Assembly: GCA_022414725.1 (NCBI GenBank)
Contig: CM039464.1
Location: 25,013,279-25,077,278, forward strand
From: Microglena sp. YARC
Lineage: Eukaryota > Chlorophyta > Chlorophyceae > Chlamydomonadales > Chlamydomonadaceae
DNA length: 64,000 nucleotides
Direction: 5' to 3'
Each line of letters starts with the position of its first letter. The first letter of the stretch is position 1. Shown in pieces: positions 23,701 through 30,822 of this stretch. The notes under the pieces were generated by a model. It saw only the letters and a list, made by a program, of their open reading frames with translations. It did no database searches and was not told the origin of the DNA. A program made the translations under genes and the position numbers.

Positions 23701-26700
23701 AAAACACTTTCCATCACAACAAACACATCCTATCATAACAGACACCTACTATCATTGAGACCTAGCATGACAAAACACTTTCCAACACAACAAACACATC
23801 CAATCATAACAGACACCTACTATCATTGAGACCTAGCATGACAAAACACTTTCCATCACAACAAACACATCCCATCATAACAGACACCTACTATCATTGA
23901 GACCTAGCATGACAAAACACTTTCCATCACAACAAACACATCCAATCATAACAGACACCTACTATCATTGAGACCTAGCATGACAAAACACTTTCCATCA
24001 CAACAAATCACATCCAAATCCCATCATAACAGACACACTATCATTGAGACTAGCATGACAAAACACTTTCCATCACAACAAACACATCCGATCATAACAG
24101 ACAACTGCCATCATAGACACCTCCACCTGAGAGCTGTGCATCACATCCTTGGACGACTTGTAAAAGTGCAGGGTACCACAGACACACAGCATGACCGGCA
24201 CCTCCTATCACAACAAACACATCCAGTCATGGCAGACACCACCCACAATAGACATGCCCAATCACCACAGACACTACAGACACCTACCATCATAGACACC
24301 TCCTGGGGGTTGTGCATCACATCCTTGGACGACTTGTAAAAGTGCAGGGTACTACAGACACACAGCATGATCAGCACCTCCTATCACTAAGAGCACATCT
24401 AGTCATGGCAGTCGCCACCAACGATAGAAACCGCAGACACTACAGACACATAGCATGATCAGCACCTCCTATCATTCTAAAGAAACACATCTAGTCATGG
24501 CAGTCGCCACCAACGATAGAAACCACAGACTCTACATACCAACCAATAATCGCACACACTACAGACACATAGCATGATCAGCACCTCCTATCACTAAGAA
24601 CACATCTAGTCATGGCAGTCGCCACCAACGATAGAAACCACAGACTCTACATACCAACCAATAATCGCACACACTACAGACACATAGCATGATCAGCACC
24701 TCCTATCACTAAGAACACATCTAGTCACGGCAGTCGCCACCAACGATAGAAACCACAGACTCTATCATACCACCAATGTAATCGCAGACACTACAGACAC
24801 ATAGCATGATCAGCACTCCTATTCACTAAAAACACATCTAGTCCATGGCAACGTCGCCACCAACAATAGACCGCAGACTCTACATACCAACCAATAATCG
24901 CAGACACTACAGACACCTGCCACTATAGAGACTACGCATGACGAAACACTTCCCATCACAGCAAACACACCACAGACACTACAGACACTACAGACGCCAA
25001 CCATCATAGACACCTCCTTCTGGGGGTTGCACATCACATCCAGTCAAGGCAGACACCACACTACCATAAGGCACTCCTCTTGAGGGTTGTACATCACATC
25101 CTTGGACGATTGTAAAAGTGCAGAGATGTACGCTCAAACACAACGTACTCCAGCTCCCACTCATCTTTCATGGTTTCAGTTGAGTAGTGGTACAGATACT
25201 CCCCACTGGTTACTTTGGATTTGGCTCTCAGCTGCATGGCGGCAGGACAGGGGGAATCAGACAGGTTGCTCAGATAAATAAGTGCATCAGCAGGTTGCTG
25301 ACAGGGACAAACGTATCGAAATGGTTTCTTTGGATTTAGCTTTCAGCTGCATGGTGACAGGGACGGGTGCATTGGTAGATTGCTTACAGGGACAAACGTA
25401 TTGAATCGGTTTTTTTGGATCTGGCTTTCAGCAGCATTGTGACAGGGATGGGTGCATCGGCAGATTGCTGACAGGGACAAATGTATCGACGTGGTTTTTT
25501 TGGATCTGGCTTTCAGCTGCATGGTGACAGGGATGGGTGCATCGGCAGATTGCTTACAGGGACAAACGTATGGACCAGTTGGAGATTGGTTGATCAAATA
25601 ATCAGTGCCTTGGAGGTAGGTAATGGTACAGGTATCCCAGCGGTTTTCTTCGCATTTGGCTTCCAGTTGCATGGTGGCAGGGACAGGTGCATCGGCAGGT
25701 TGCTTAGAGAAACAAGTGCATCGGCAGGTTGGTTACAGGGACAAACGTACGGACCAGTTGGAGATTGGTTAATCAGTGACTTGGCGTTAGGTAGTGGTAC
25801 TCCTCAGCGGTTTCTTTGCATTTGGCCTTCAGCTGCATGGTGGCAGGGACAGGTGCACCGGCAGGTTGTTTAGAGAAATGAGTGCATCGGCAGGTTGGTT
25901 ACAGCGACAAACAAACGCTTCGGCCACTTCGAGATTGGTTGATCAGCGAGTTAGAGGTAGGAAGTGGTAGAGGTAATACCCTGTGGTTTCTTTGCATTTG
26001 GCTCTCAGCTGCATGGTGGTAGGGACATGTGCATCGGCAGGTTGGTGGCAGGGACAAGCGCAGCGGCCACTTGGAGATTGGTTCATCAGCAGGTGTGCGG
26101 TAGGTAGTGGTACAGGTACCGGTACTCACTCCCCAGTGGTTTATTTGGATTTGACTTTCAGCTGCATGCATATGGGTTTTGTGGTTTGGGATTTAGGGCT
26201 TTATTAGCTGACTGGTGGGCAAGTGGCTAGGTGGGTGAGTGGTTGGTTGGGCCACCTAAGTTAACCATCCGACTGGCCTTACGCCCCTGCTCACTACAGC
26301 TCCCACTCATCTGTCGTTTCCAGAGTTTGGTAACGGTTCAGGTACTCCCCAGTAGGTTTTCTGTGTTTGATTTTCAGCTGCATGGTGGTAAGGACAGGTA
26401 CGTAGGCAGGTTGGGGTGGGATGGGTGTGGGTGTTGTGTGGTGTGGTGTGGTGGCGGGTTTGGGTGTGGGTGGTGACGATAAGCCCGGGTCGGGCTCGTT
26501 TTGCACAGGCCTGCTTGGGTACTGGCCTGGCCTAGTCATGGGTGGAAAAGGCTTCAGCATTGAATTCTCAGGCACAGTGGCGCGGTCTTTCAAGAGCGAT
26601 GTGCATTCCTCTGAGCTTCAAAGGGCAACGGCATTCCCCTTGAAAGATCGCGGATCCCAAGTTCCCCACAACTGAATCCATCGGATAGTTGAGGCATAAA

Positions 26701-27021
26701 GGAACTTTGCAGCATTACTCGATTCCTTCAGGGCAAATTCCAGCGTTCTCTGCATCTTGCCCATTGTACCCGGTGATCCCACCAGCCAGAAACCGCCAAG
26801 AGCCGATGATCCAGTTTACTCCACGCAAGCAAGTGCCTTCGTCCAAGCTTCCCCGCCCCTCTTGCTTATTTACCGCTGCCAGGCAACAGTGCGCATAGGC
26901 GACAGTCGCTCAGCTGCTCCTGCAGCTGCGCGGTTAAGACTCGAAGCTGCTCCAGCTCCTTCGCCATTGCCGAGACGGTGCCCGCTCCCCCATTGGGCGA
27001 GGACGTAAACGGCCACACCAT
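2561..27021 (-). CDS. DGAT1: Diacylglycerol O-acyltransferase 1 (DGAT1) with N-terminal PH domain; split gene, C-terminus not in view
   Basis: Exons on the minus strand read in the order of a green-algal PH-DGAT1: start (26874-27021), PH domain (25076-25231 and 21858-22151), disordered linker (about 19.15-19.44 kb), then the MBOAT acyltransferase (14311-14503, 12420-12620, 10305-10474, 4969-5144, 3544-3691, 2561-2751). The strongest evidence is the last exon, whose FHLWLNILAEL and GDREFYKDWWN motifs are hallmarks of DGAT1. The enzyme makes triacylglycerol from diacylglycerol and acyl-CoA in the ER membrane. The exon with the W-M-K-L-V-S-Y segment and all exons after EYWRLW, including the catalytic His region, were not found. 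Several exons have single-base frame breaks beside homopolymers. Echoes of exon edges separate the exons, so the gene exceeds 25 kb. Confidence 0.82.
2820..3215 (-). repeat. Acceptor-side echoes of the DGAT1 signature exon
   Basis: Three copies of the exon start (+ strand GGCAAGGCTAGTCGCAG...GGAGGTTCATC), each with a following acceptor, at about 2836-2905, 2985-3045 and 3145-3215. TGTGTG microsatellite separates them. Confidence 0.88.
3544..3691 (-). CDS. DGAT1 exon: cytosolic loop and membrane helix
   Basis: Acceptor CCACCAG, donor GCG|GTAAGA. Starts V-N-Y-P, then I-R-I-K-W-I-M and RVVELIFATTLVTIITKQFL, EPVINSALEPMAA. It aligns with Y-P-R-S-A-C-I-R-K-G-W...Q-Y-I-N-P-I-V of plant DGAT1. At 148 bases it is one base too long to be in phase with both neighbours; the extra base lies in the C6-A3-C5 run near 3668-3682 (G5-T3-G6 on the plus strand). 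An alternative 3' end copy, LEPIIEWLR before GTAAGG, lies at 3287-3360. Confidence 0.72.
3690..4275. repeat. G-rich GGTTGGGG minisatellite with exon-start echoes
   Basis: GGGTTGGGGTCTGGGTTGGG-type repeat, C-rich on the coding (minus) strand, on the acceptor side of the 3544-3691 exon. It includes four copies of the acceptor-exon start (+ GTAGTTCACCTGGTGGG) near 3682, 3771, 4045 and 4132. Long GGG series could form G-quadruplexes. Confidence 0.85.
4276..4968 (-). repeat. CAGACACAGCACC minisatellite with donor-side echoes of the A-P-T-L-x-Y-Q exon
   Basis: Tandem ACAGACACAGCACCA units alternate with partial copies of the exon end and donor (CACCTGGTACACCA-GGT) near 4337, 4440, 4657 and the true exon at 4969. 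Confidence 0.82.
4969..5144 (-). CDS. DGAT1 exon: Y-P-E-N / A-P-T-L-x-Y-Q region
   Basis: Ends LQYPENLTVKNLAYFYVAP then TLVYQ before donor CAG|GTGCGT. This is one of the most conserved DGAT1 segments (plant: L-K-S-L-A-Y-F-M-V-A-P-T-L-C-Y-Q). It begins around MPGERGSPATPTEWG; the exact acceptor is uncertain. Confidence 0.75.
5145..5950 (-). repeat. Acceptor-side echoes of the 4969-5144 exon in G-rich repeat
   Basis: Copies of the exon start (+ GGCATCAAGGAACCTGCCT-T/G-ATGAGCTT) recur at about 5255-5330 and 5418-5480; weaker traces are near 5590 and 5890. GGTGGGTAGGTGGG-type repeat separates them. Confidence 0.75.
6190..6770. repeat. Tandem repeat of about 75-160 bases (possible missing DGAT1 exon)
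   Basis: Five or six copies of ACAAAAAGCAG-x-x-ACTAGTTT...TTGCCTGGC-GA-GATCC. Some minus-strand readings give K-L-V-A-A-F-Y, loosely like the W-M-K-L-V-S-Y segment missing from DGAT1, and the block lies where that exon is expected. This is too weak for a gene call. Confidence 0.45.
6790..9440. repeat. 2.6-kb GGTAGGTGGGTGTGTA microsatellite
   Basis: Almost pure G/T/A repeat of TAGGTGGG and TAGGTGTG with many small irregularities. No coding content is seen; the opposite-strand proline/threonine frames are artefacts. It is C-rich on the coding strand and lies on the acceptor side of a DGAT1 intron. Confidence 0.92.
9530..10090. repeat. CACACAACCACACTCAC repeat with donor-side echoes
   Basis: CA-rich units (GT-rich on the coding strand), followed by copies of the end of the 10305-10474 exon with donor (+ CTCACGTCAGTC) near 9805-9860, 9960-10010 and 10080-10215. 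Confidence 0.78.
10305..10474 (-). CDS. DGAT1 exon: V-E-x-L-V region
   Basis: Acceptor CGCAG, donor GAC|GTGAGC. Begins VETTLVKKNGGPLSKEQKPR, matching the F-T-V-E-K-L-V segment after the first membrane spans. It ends in a hydrophobic piece whose copies read SASLVMPCVVITRTD. There are frame breaks in the middle. Upstream 5'-edge copies are at 10660-10695 and 11080-11110; downstream 3'-edge copies are at 10090-10215 and 9815-9860. Confidence 0.5.
10475..11240. repeat. G-rich block with acceptor-side echoes of the V-E-x-L-V exon
   Basis: Two copies of the exon start (+ CCCCATTCTTCTTCACAAGG...) at about 10660-10700 and 11080-11115, separated by almost pure G-rich sequence. No other content is visible. 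Confidence 0.75.
11340..12419 (-). repeat. Donor-side echoes of the H-E-N-L exon
   Basis: Units of about 200-330 bases carry (C)TGTGCTCCCTTTGAAGCAGCTGATATCC near 11370, 11555, 11730, 12060 and 12420. GTGTGGGATTGGGTG microsatellite lies between. Confidence 0.8.
12420..12620 (-). CDS. DGAT1 exon: H-E-N-L motif region
   Basis: Acceptor ATCACAG, donor GGG|GTGAGT. The bases encode, with indels, L-H-E-N-L-L, then RYNPYWPSCLLDNSNIPLV and a hydrophobic stretch. This corresponds to the R-L-I-x-E-N-L-x-K-Y-G region and first transmembrane part of DGAT1. The frame is broken at least twice, so the exon is recognised by motif order. Four degraded copies of its 3' part follow (11350-12160). Confidence 0.5.
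12635..13170. repeat. GGTGATGATGGGG microsatellite
   Basis: A simple repeat, C-rich on the minus strand, directly upstream of the acceptor of the 12420-12620 exon. Nothing else is seen. Confidence 0.9.
13186..13312 (+). repeat. Palindrome-rich dispersed repeat (copy 1)
   Basis: Contains ATATCATATGATAT and, at its right end, CTCGTCTTGGTCAACATCAT. The reverse complement of the same sequence occurs at 59147-59295. Confidence 0.7.
13320..14310 (-). repeat. Donor-side echoes of the 14311-14503 exon in C-rich repeat
   Basis: Five or so copies of the exon end with donor (+ TATGTCCAGCGCACCTGAAA-type, with GGGACTGCTGCCTGACAT fragments) near 13565, 13800, 14090, 14195 and 14300. CCACCCACC and ACACAC repeat lies between. 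Confidence 0.8.
14311..14503 (-). CDS. DGAT1 exon: start of the acyltransferase core
   Basis: Acceptor CATGCAG, donor TTTCAG|GTGCGC. Reads KLPMSGSSPVHTAVKSSYLS, then SDRFWNEKLMGCTNLAAVVF, which aligns with the plant DGAT1 segment ESPLSSDAIFKQSHAGLFNLCVVV (conserved S-S-D, G and N-L). Near its end the frame slips by one base; the alternative frame gives VVVAGNF, the expected lead into the next exon. This is the only full-length copy among more than a dozen partial ones to its right. Confidence 0.65.
14505..17390 (-). repeat. Large array of acceptor-side echoes of the 14311-14503 exon
   Basis: At least 12 units of about 180-260 bases. Each has ACGGGACTGCTGCC-T-GACAT...GCTTGTTGGTGCGGCGAGCACTGCGCACTGAGGGCTCAGGG (shown in pieces), an acceptor, and a GTGAGGTGGGGATG spacer. 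On the minus strand each reads EPSVRSARRTNKLPMSGSSP. Several units are near-identical over 150 bases (15480-15720 and 16140-16390). Confidence 0.88.
17395..17820. repeat. 30-base minisatellite
   Basis: About 14 copies of AGTGCAGTAGTGTTTGTACT-ACCCATGTGT. The open frames on both strands are repeat artefacts. Confidence 0.92.
17925..18575. repeat. 40-base minisatellite
   Basis: About 16 copies of GGTGACAGGCGGCTGAGTCA-GACACATGTACAATACTTGT with few changes. It is flanked on both sides by further fragments of the DGAT1 exon echo (17830-17910 and 18580-18650). Confidence 0.95.
18680..19130. repeat. Pyrimidine-rich tract with echoes of the Lys-rich linker exon
   Basis: CTCCTCAACCTTGC-C/T-CACATTCTTCTT-type copies recur near 18870, 18940 and 19055 (coding strand VKKSVSKVEEKTK). 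CCTCCCC repeats separate them. Confidence 0.65.
19150..19438 (-). CDS. Low-complexity basic linker exon (probably PH-DGAT1)
   Basis: Reads TNTSSPLDLSLSQGKGSLQR, SSSHVASAATKKKSG, then VKKSGGKVEEKTKTAPMEKK. It is Ser/Lys-rich and disordered, as expected between a PH domain and the DGAT1 core. Its first half is repeated upstream (19450-19930) and its last part downstream (18860-19130), the same exon-edge pattern as elsewhere. Boundaries and gene assignment are tentative. Confidence 0.4.
19440..19930 (-). repeat. Acceptor-side echoes of the linker exon
   Basis: Three copies of about 150-180 bases encode variants of SSPPDLSLLLDLGSLHRSSS and LATSTVTKKKSGTL on the minus strand. Confidence 0.7.
19935..20430. 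repeat. CCCTCCTACCTTTCTCCCCT repeat
   Basis: Pyrimidine-only tandem repeat (units of about 30-60 bases). No gene. Confidence 0.9.
20440..20700 (-). mobile_element. tRNA-derived SINE-like element
   Basis: The minus strand begins with a tRNA-like head: A box TGGTGTAGTAATACCC and B box GGTTCGAGCCCT, followed by a body that includes CATGGTAGCTTTCTCCAG. The body resembles that of the SINEs at 1761 and 30290. Confidence 0.6.
20775..20852 (-). mobile_element. Short dispersed element (AACCTCACGCCTTGTAATAA family)
   Basis: Reverse copy of the family seen at 2006, 2221, 48645 and 53935. It ends in AATAAATGGTACGCC and carries the CAACCTCAC and GCAAGC blocks. Confidence 0.65.
20870..21850. repeat. 39-base minisatellite, pyrimidine-rich
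   Basis: CCAACCTTCCTCCCCTCCTG-CCCGCCAACCCTCTCACCCT units, more than 20 copies, directly after the donor of the 21858-22151 exon. The proline-rich frame through it is an artefact. Confidence 0.92.
21858..22151 (-). CDS. PH-domain exon, C-terminal half and linker (PH-DGAT1), with in-frame TGA
   Basis: Acceptor CTCTCAG, donor CAG|GTTTGT, 98 codons. It reads GCSLEWEGLTSGHYWAFSIV, then a helix ALKWVEALAAEGM, which fits the last strands and C-terminal helix of a PH domain with its conserved Trp. A TGA at 21969-21971 interrupts the frame; the same frame then continues as MSSKDSSMHGMVRRNSFEGS before the donor. The stop may be a sequence error, a real truncation or an unusual decoding. Partial copies of its first half recur four or five times upstream (22260-22900). 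Confidence 0.6.
22152..22930 (-). repeat. Acceptor-side echoes of the PH C-terminal exon
   Basis: Four or five copies of TCCACAATTGAGAATGCCCA-GTAGTGTC...CTGAGAGCGTGGG near 22255, 22420, 22585, 22790 and 22865. GGTGGGTGGG microsatellite lies between. The minus strand reads CSLEWESRTSRHYWAFSIVD. Confidence 0.88.
22939..22983 (-). other. Possible PH-domain micro-exon
   Basis: GTGTCCGTAGTGACCTTCAC and so on, flanked by TAG and GTACAC, reads VSVVTFTFRRCPE, a plausible PH strand. Its phase does not fit the next exon, so this is only a candidate. Confidence 0.25.
23020..24115. repeat. 71-base minisatellite
   Basis: About 15 copies of CATAACAGACACCTACTATC-ATTGAGACCTAGCATGACAA-AACACTTTCCATCACAACAA-ACACATCCAAT (one unit), very homogeneous. 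Confidence 0.95.
24116..25085 (-). repeat. 115-base repeats and donor-side echoes of the PH N-terminal exon
   Basis: Two echoes of the exon end (+ TGCATCACATCCTTGGACGA) are at about 24138 and 24307. Then come five copies of a unit with CATAGCATGATCAGCACCTC and AGTCGCCACCAACGATAGAA, and a further echo at 25025. Confidence 0.85.
25076..25231 (-). CDS. PH-domain exon, N-terminal half (PH-DGAT1)
   Basis: After a TGCAG acceptor it reads LRAKSKVTSGEYLYHYSTET, then DEWELEYVVFERTSLHFYK. This is the typical PH start: G-x-Y-L, a W, then a strand ending L-x-F/Y-Y-K. One base is missing near 25107 compared with two echo copies (24140 and 24315) that read SLHFYKSSKDVMHNPQ. The exon end is approximate. 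Assignment as PH is by pattern, not by search. Confidence 0.6.
25232..26400 (-). repeat. Acceptor-side echoes of the PH N-terminal exon
   Basis: Seven or eight copies of the exon start with acceptor (+ TTTGGATTTGGCTTTCAGCT-GCATGGTG), separated by CAGGGACAGGTGCATCGGCAG spacers. The copy at about 26285-26382 is long and reads QLKIKHRKPTGEYLNRYQTL then DEWEL on the minus strand. Confidence 0.85.
26874..27021 (-). CDS. Probable first exon of the PH-DGAT1 gene
   Basis: Reads from an ATG (27021) as MVWPFTSSPNGGAGTVSAMA, then KELEQLRVLTAQLQEQLSDC, a short coiled-coil-like helix, and RLCALLPGS. The donor is AGCG|GTAAAT. It lies upstream of the PH exons in the same orientation with no other candidate gene between, hence the assignment. 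The next exon is not certain: the stretch 26470-26620 reads openly (EECTSLLKDRATVPENSMLK) but its splice sites are unclear. Confidence 0.55.
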
Positions 27022-27379
27022 CTTGATCGGTTCAGGTCAAATAACAAGCAGAGACTAAAGGTTAAGATCTATAATGAAGGGGGTGAAGAAACAGATCAAT
27101 GTAAGTCATCGTTCAGAATGTAAAACCAACTACCAACCGAGCCCCCTGGACCCGGGACCTGGACCCCCCCGCTGGACCCCGACCTGGACTGGACCCCACC
27201 ACCCTCACCACCCTCTGCTTTGTATTAACTACCGGCCCGGTCCGCGGCCCCTTGCTGCCCCGCCCGCGCCCGATGCATGCCCGATGCCCGGCCCTGCCGC
27301 CTGCCCTGGCAATAGCATGGCAAAGCAGATACTCTCGCAGCAGTTGGTTGGAACTCATTACTCTATTTGAAACCAATTT

Positions 27380-27648
27380 GACAAGTCATGTGCAGCGTCG
27401 CAAGCGACGCGGAAATTTTGCGGAGAGTGTTGGCTATCGGAACAACAGGTGACAAAAGAATGGAGCGCACCCATGCCAGTTAGTTAGGAGACAGTTGGCT
27501 GACGTGTCAGGCTTCGTCTCGATCGCAGGTGACAATGAAAGCGAGTTAGTTACGAGACCGTTGGCTGACGTGTCAGGCTTCGTCATGGGCAGACGGTCGG
27601 GAAAATGGACAACCCTCCCGCTCTCTTGAAGAGGGGGCTCCGCCAACA
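27380..27648 (+). mobile_element. Dispersed 200-base non-autonomous element, copy 1
   Basis: Starts ACAAGTCATGTGCAGCGTCG with a small palindrome GCGTCGCAAGCGACGC, contains GTTGGCTGACGTGTCAGGCT (here duplicated), and ends GAAGAGGGGGCTCCGCC. Further copies are at 30823, 51947 and 56784. Confidence 0.7.
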
Positions 27649-28810
27649 AACAAGAGATACCATTCAGATATAATTAAATATAACAAGGATACTACAATTG
27701 TAAAACAATGTGCGCATGGTTCCATGAAGACACTTGTGACTTCGTATGGCAAACTGGAACAAAGAAAAATTGAACCAAGGGAGAAGAGACAGTACAGGAT
27801 TGTCGTCGTGAACTATAAGCCCGGGATCAACATGACAGATCGTATAACAAAAACTACGTGGAGCAATCAACAAATCAAGTCAAAACTGGCTGTCACATAC
27901 CGGTTAATATGTTTATGGTACAAATGGATCCTCCGGAAAATCTAGAGCACTGAAACCAATTTAAGTCACTGCAGTTGCTGCAGACAGACCAACATTAGGG
28001 AGGCCAATGACAATGCCTGCATTCGGGTCCTGTCCAACCCAAACTCCAAATTGAACCTTTGGGCTCGATCATGTGTTACAATGCAATGACTAGGCAACAG
28101 TTAACTAGCTAGTTCCTCCATTTCCCCCCTTTTGGTCGTCAAATTAACATGGGTGTTAGGGCATGTCAAAATACATATTACACAAGGACCAACCCCCCAT
28201 CTTGTAGCCCCCTAGATGAGCACTTGACCCATTGCATCCGTTGCATACAGAGAGTAACGTGCGGAGGGTTGGTTGCTTCGCAGACGCAGCTTTGGGGGGT
28301 TGGTTATGTCGCAGGACGCACCCACGCAGGCTATGGTTTAGTTGCGTCTTAGGACGCAGAGCTGGGGTTCCTCCGAACAACCTGGCTCGAGCATGTACCC
28401 AGATGAAGTTGAAGTAAAGTATATTCAACAAAATGGGTACACGGGAGAAAACAAATTACATTACGCTCCCTGTAACCAGGTTGCACTTTCTTCATTATAT
28501 CCTTTTCTGCAGAATTGTCTTGATTACAATTCGAGGTTGGGCAAGGTCTGTAGTCATTAATTGGCTACCCTCAACTGAACGGTATCTTATTTGGTTATCC
28601 TCACTTGAACTGCATCTTATTTGGCCACCCCTCACCTGAACTGCATTATTTGGTTACCCGCCACCTGAACTGTAACATAAATAACATACACAAAACAAAC
28701 TGTCTACACTACCGTGTTTGGTAAGTACACGCTATTGGTAGCAGTCTTGCGGAGCCCAGAATGCACAAATGCGATTACAATCTGTACCCAGGAGTGTGAT
28801 GTAGTGCTGT
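27649..28810. other. Intergenic stretch, nothing recognised
   Basis: Mixed-composition sequence with several stops in every frame. The short frames (for example 27724-27945) resemble no family I know. Confidence 0.5.
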
Positions 28811-28844
28811 TTATACTACCCATGTTCAGTCTGCCCACAGACGG

Positions 28845-29100
28845 TAAGCAGCCTGCAGGCTGGTGGACCCCATGTAATCAATCCAAACCAGAAGATACCA
28901 GTAGTGAACTACAGAGCTGTGGTCTAAACAGCATGCAGAGCTGGTGGACCATGTAATCAATCCAAACTGAAGATACCAGTAGTGAACTGGCAGAGCTGTG
29001 GTCAAACAGCATGCAGGCTGGTGGCACCATGCAATCATCCAAACTGCTGAAGATACCAGTGTGAACTACAGAGCTGTGGTCTAAAAACAGCATGCATTAC
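28845..29100. repeat. Three tandem units of about 85 bases
   Basis: CATGTAATCAATCCAAAC-C/TGAAGATACCAGTAGTGAACT and CAGAGCTGTGGTC-AAACAGCATGCA recur three times. Confidence 0.8.
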
Positions 29101-29111
29101 AGCATACCCCC

Positions 29112-29311
29112 ATAACTTATTTTTCCGGCTACGAGCAGCAGCTTGTAGGCAGCTCCTTGAGCCAAGCACTGGGCCAAGCCCCAAGATTTCAACAGTACCA
29201 TAGAAAGCTAATTATGCAGTTTCTAGATGCACCATCTTGCTTTTAGTTTCGGGCTGGGTAGCAGCAGGGGAGCTACCTAGAAGCTGGTGGTCGTAGCTGG
29301 AAAACAGCTAT
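29112..29311. mobile_element. Mutator-like MITE (TIR element), 200 bases
   Basis: Terminal inverted repeats of about 45 bases (ATAACTTATTTTTCCGGCTA...CAGCAGCTTGTAGGCAGCTC at the left, its imperfect complement at the right). The flanks CATACCCCC (29103-29111) and GATACCCCC (29312-29320) form an 8-of-9 target-site duplication. Same family as 50994 and 59434. Confidence 0.72.
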
Positions 29312-29439
29312 GATACCCCCCCCCCCCCCCCCTCACTTATGGTACCCATGTTTCAGTGGACCATTTTCCTCTGCTGCAGATGGTGAGAGTGATCAGGCTT
29401 GGATGAAAGGCTTAGCACCAGGTGTGTTCAAAGCCCTCA

Positions 29440-29660
29440 GAGCATTTGCGTGACACACACATAGGCCCCCCCAACACGTGCACGAAAGCACGCATGCCCC
29501 TGTCAAAATGTGTGTAAAACACGCACGTCCTGCCCAAATGTGTGAGAAAACACGCACGTCCCTGTCAAAACGTGTATGACAAGACACACACATTAACACA
29601 TTTTTCAAAAAGTGTGTGGTAAACATGCACTAAGGGGTCCAGGATGTGCGTGACATCATG
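29440..29660. repeat. ACACGCACGTCC repeat
   Basis: Four or five imperfect copies of about 32-36 bases (ACGTGCACGAAAGCACGCAT, CCCTGTCAAAATGTGTG...). No gene is visible. Confidence 0.6.
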
Positions 29661-29884
29661 CACATCCCACTTACAGTGTGCGTGATTTTGACCTTTGTCA
29701 AGCAAACATGTGCGTTTTGAACTATACGGATTATCACCTCAAAATATGGGTCTCCTACTATCCTTGTGGTAGCCAAAGGGTGTAGGATTTAGGGCCACAT
29801 AGGATTATGTTGATGGGAATGAATAATTCCCCACTTGGCTGAGCATACCTGGACCTAGACAAGAATTGAACCTGTCAAATCTGC

Positions 29885-29990
29885 ATAGAATGCTCCTTGG
29901 TAACCGGCCACCCATGAGGTTTCAACCTCGTTACGACACCCGTTCTACCGGCTAAGGCGGAAGAGGTGCAGTCGCCAATCCCTGAGGGTT
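29885..29990 (-). mobile_element. Possible tRNA-derived SINE head
   Basis: The minus strand has TTAGCCGGTAGAACGGG and, 25 bases on, GGTTGAAACCTC, which are weak A and B boxes. The body of the other SINEs is not recognisable. Confidence 0.3.
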
Positions 29991-30199
29991 TAGCGTTGAC
30001 CGAGGCCTTCAGCCCTAGCCAATTGACAGACGCATTCTTCCCACGCCACCTGCGCATGAGCCTAGACCAGACACCACCTAGTTTCGGTTACTTAATCAGA
30101 GTGACGCACGGGGGGACTTGGAATTGGAAGACGGTGAGAAGCCCTAAGCTGGTGAAAAAAACGTGTAATAGTCCATCCTATCCTTGGCCCTGCACTTCA

Positions 30200-30660
30200 A
30201 CCACCGACGGAATGGTGTGAGTGTTGATGTTGTTGCTGAAGACAGCGAGCAGCTTTAACAGGCTGGAGCTATGTAACCTGCTTCTAGTTGATATCCCCGT
30301 TCGACGAATGGCTCAGTGGCAGAGCTCCTAGAACGACTAAGGTGCCGAGTTCGAATCCCTACGGGTGCGCTTTAGTGTTCGCGGTCGCTGTCTACCGCCA
30401 TGGTAGCTTTGTCCAAGTAAAGTAGCAGCCCGTTCCCTACCACCGTAAGACGAGGCTCCCTTAATACCACGCCCCACCAGGCGTTATCATTACTTTTGCT
30501 TCTAGTTCAAGTTCAAGCACCTCATTCTACTTTCCCACTTGGCCGTCCACTCCAACCCCAACGGTTTGGTGTGAATATTGATGTTATTGCTGAAGACAGT
30601 GGGCAGCTTCAACAGGCTGGAGCTATGTAACCTGCTTATAGTTCAAGTTCAAGTGCAAGC
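30200..30660 (+). repeat. Direct repeat of about 90 bases, one copy interrupted by a SINE
   Basis: The block GGTGTGA-G/A-T-ATTGATGTT, TGCTGAAGACAG, CAGGCTGGAGCTATGTAACC occurs at 30215-30289 and again at 30565-30640. The first copy is split by the SINE at 30290, the second is not. Confidence 0.85.
30290..30497 (+). mobile_element. tRNA-derived SINE with target-site duplication
   Basis: A box TGGCTCAGTGGCAG, B box GAGTTCGAATCCC, then a body CGCCATGGTAGCTTTGTCCA and tail CCACGCCCCACCAGGCGTTA shared with the SINE at 1761. It is flanked by GCTTCTAGTT at 30280-30289 and 30498-30507. The neighbouring repeat copy at about 30630 shows the empty site. Confidence 0.85.
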
Positions 30661-30822
30661 ACCTGACTTGGCACCTCATTCTAATTTCCCACTTGGCCGT
30701 TCACATCCAACCCCTCTGGTACGACGGGCTCACTGCCCTAGTCAAGCCTACAACGCACACGTCACACGGCCAACCCAATGCCTACCGAACCACGCTACCT
30801 GCATCATACACACCACCCCAAA

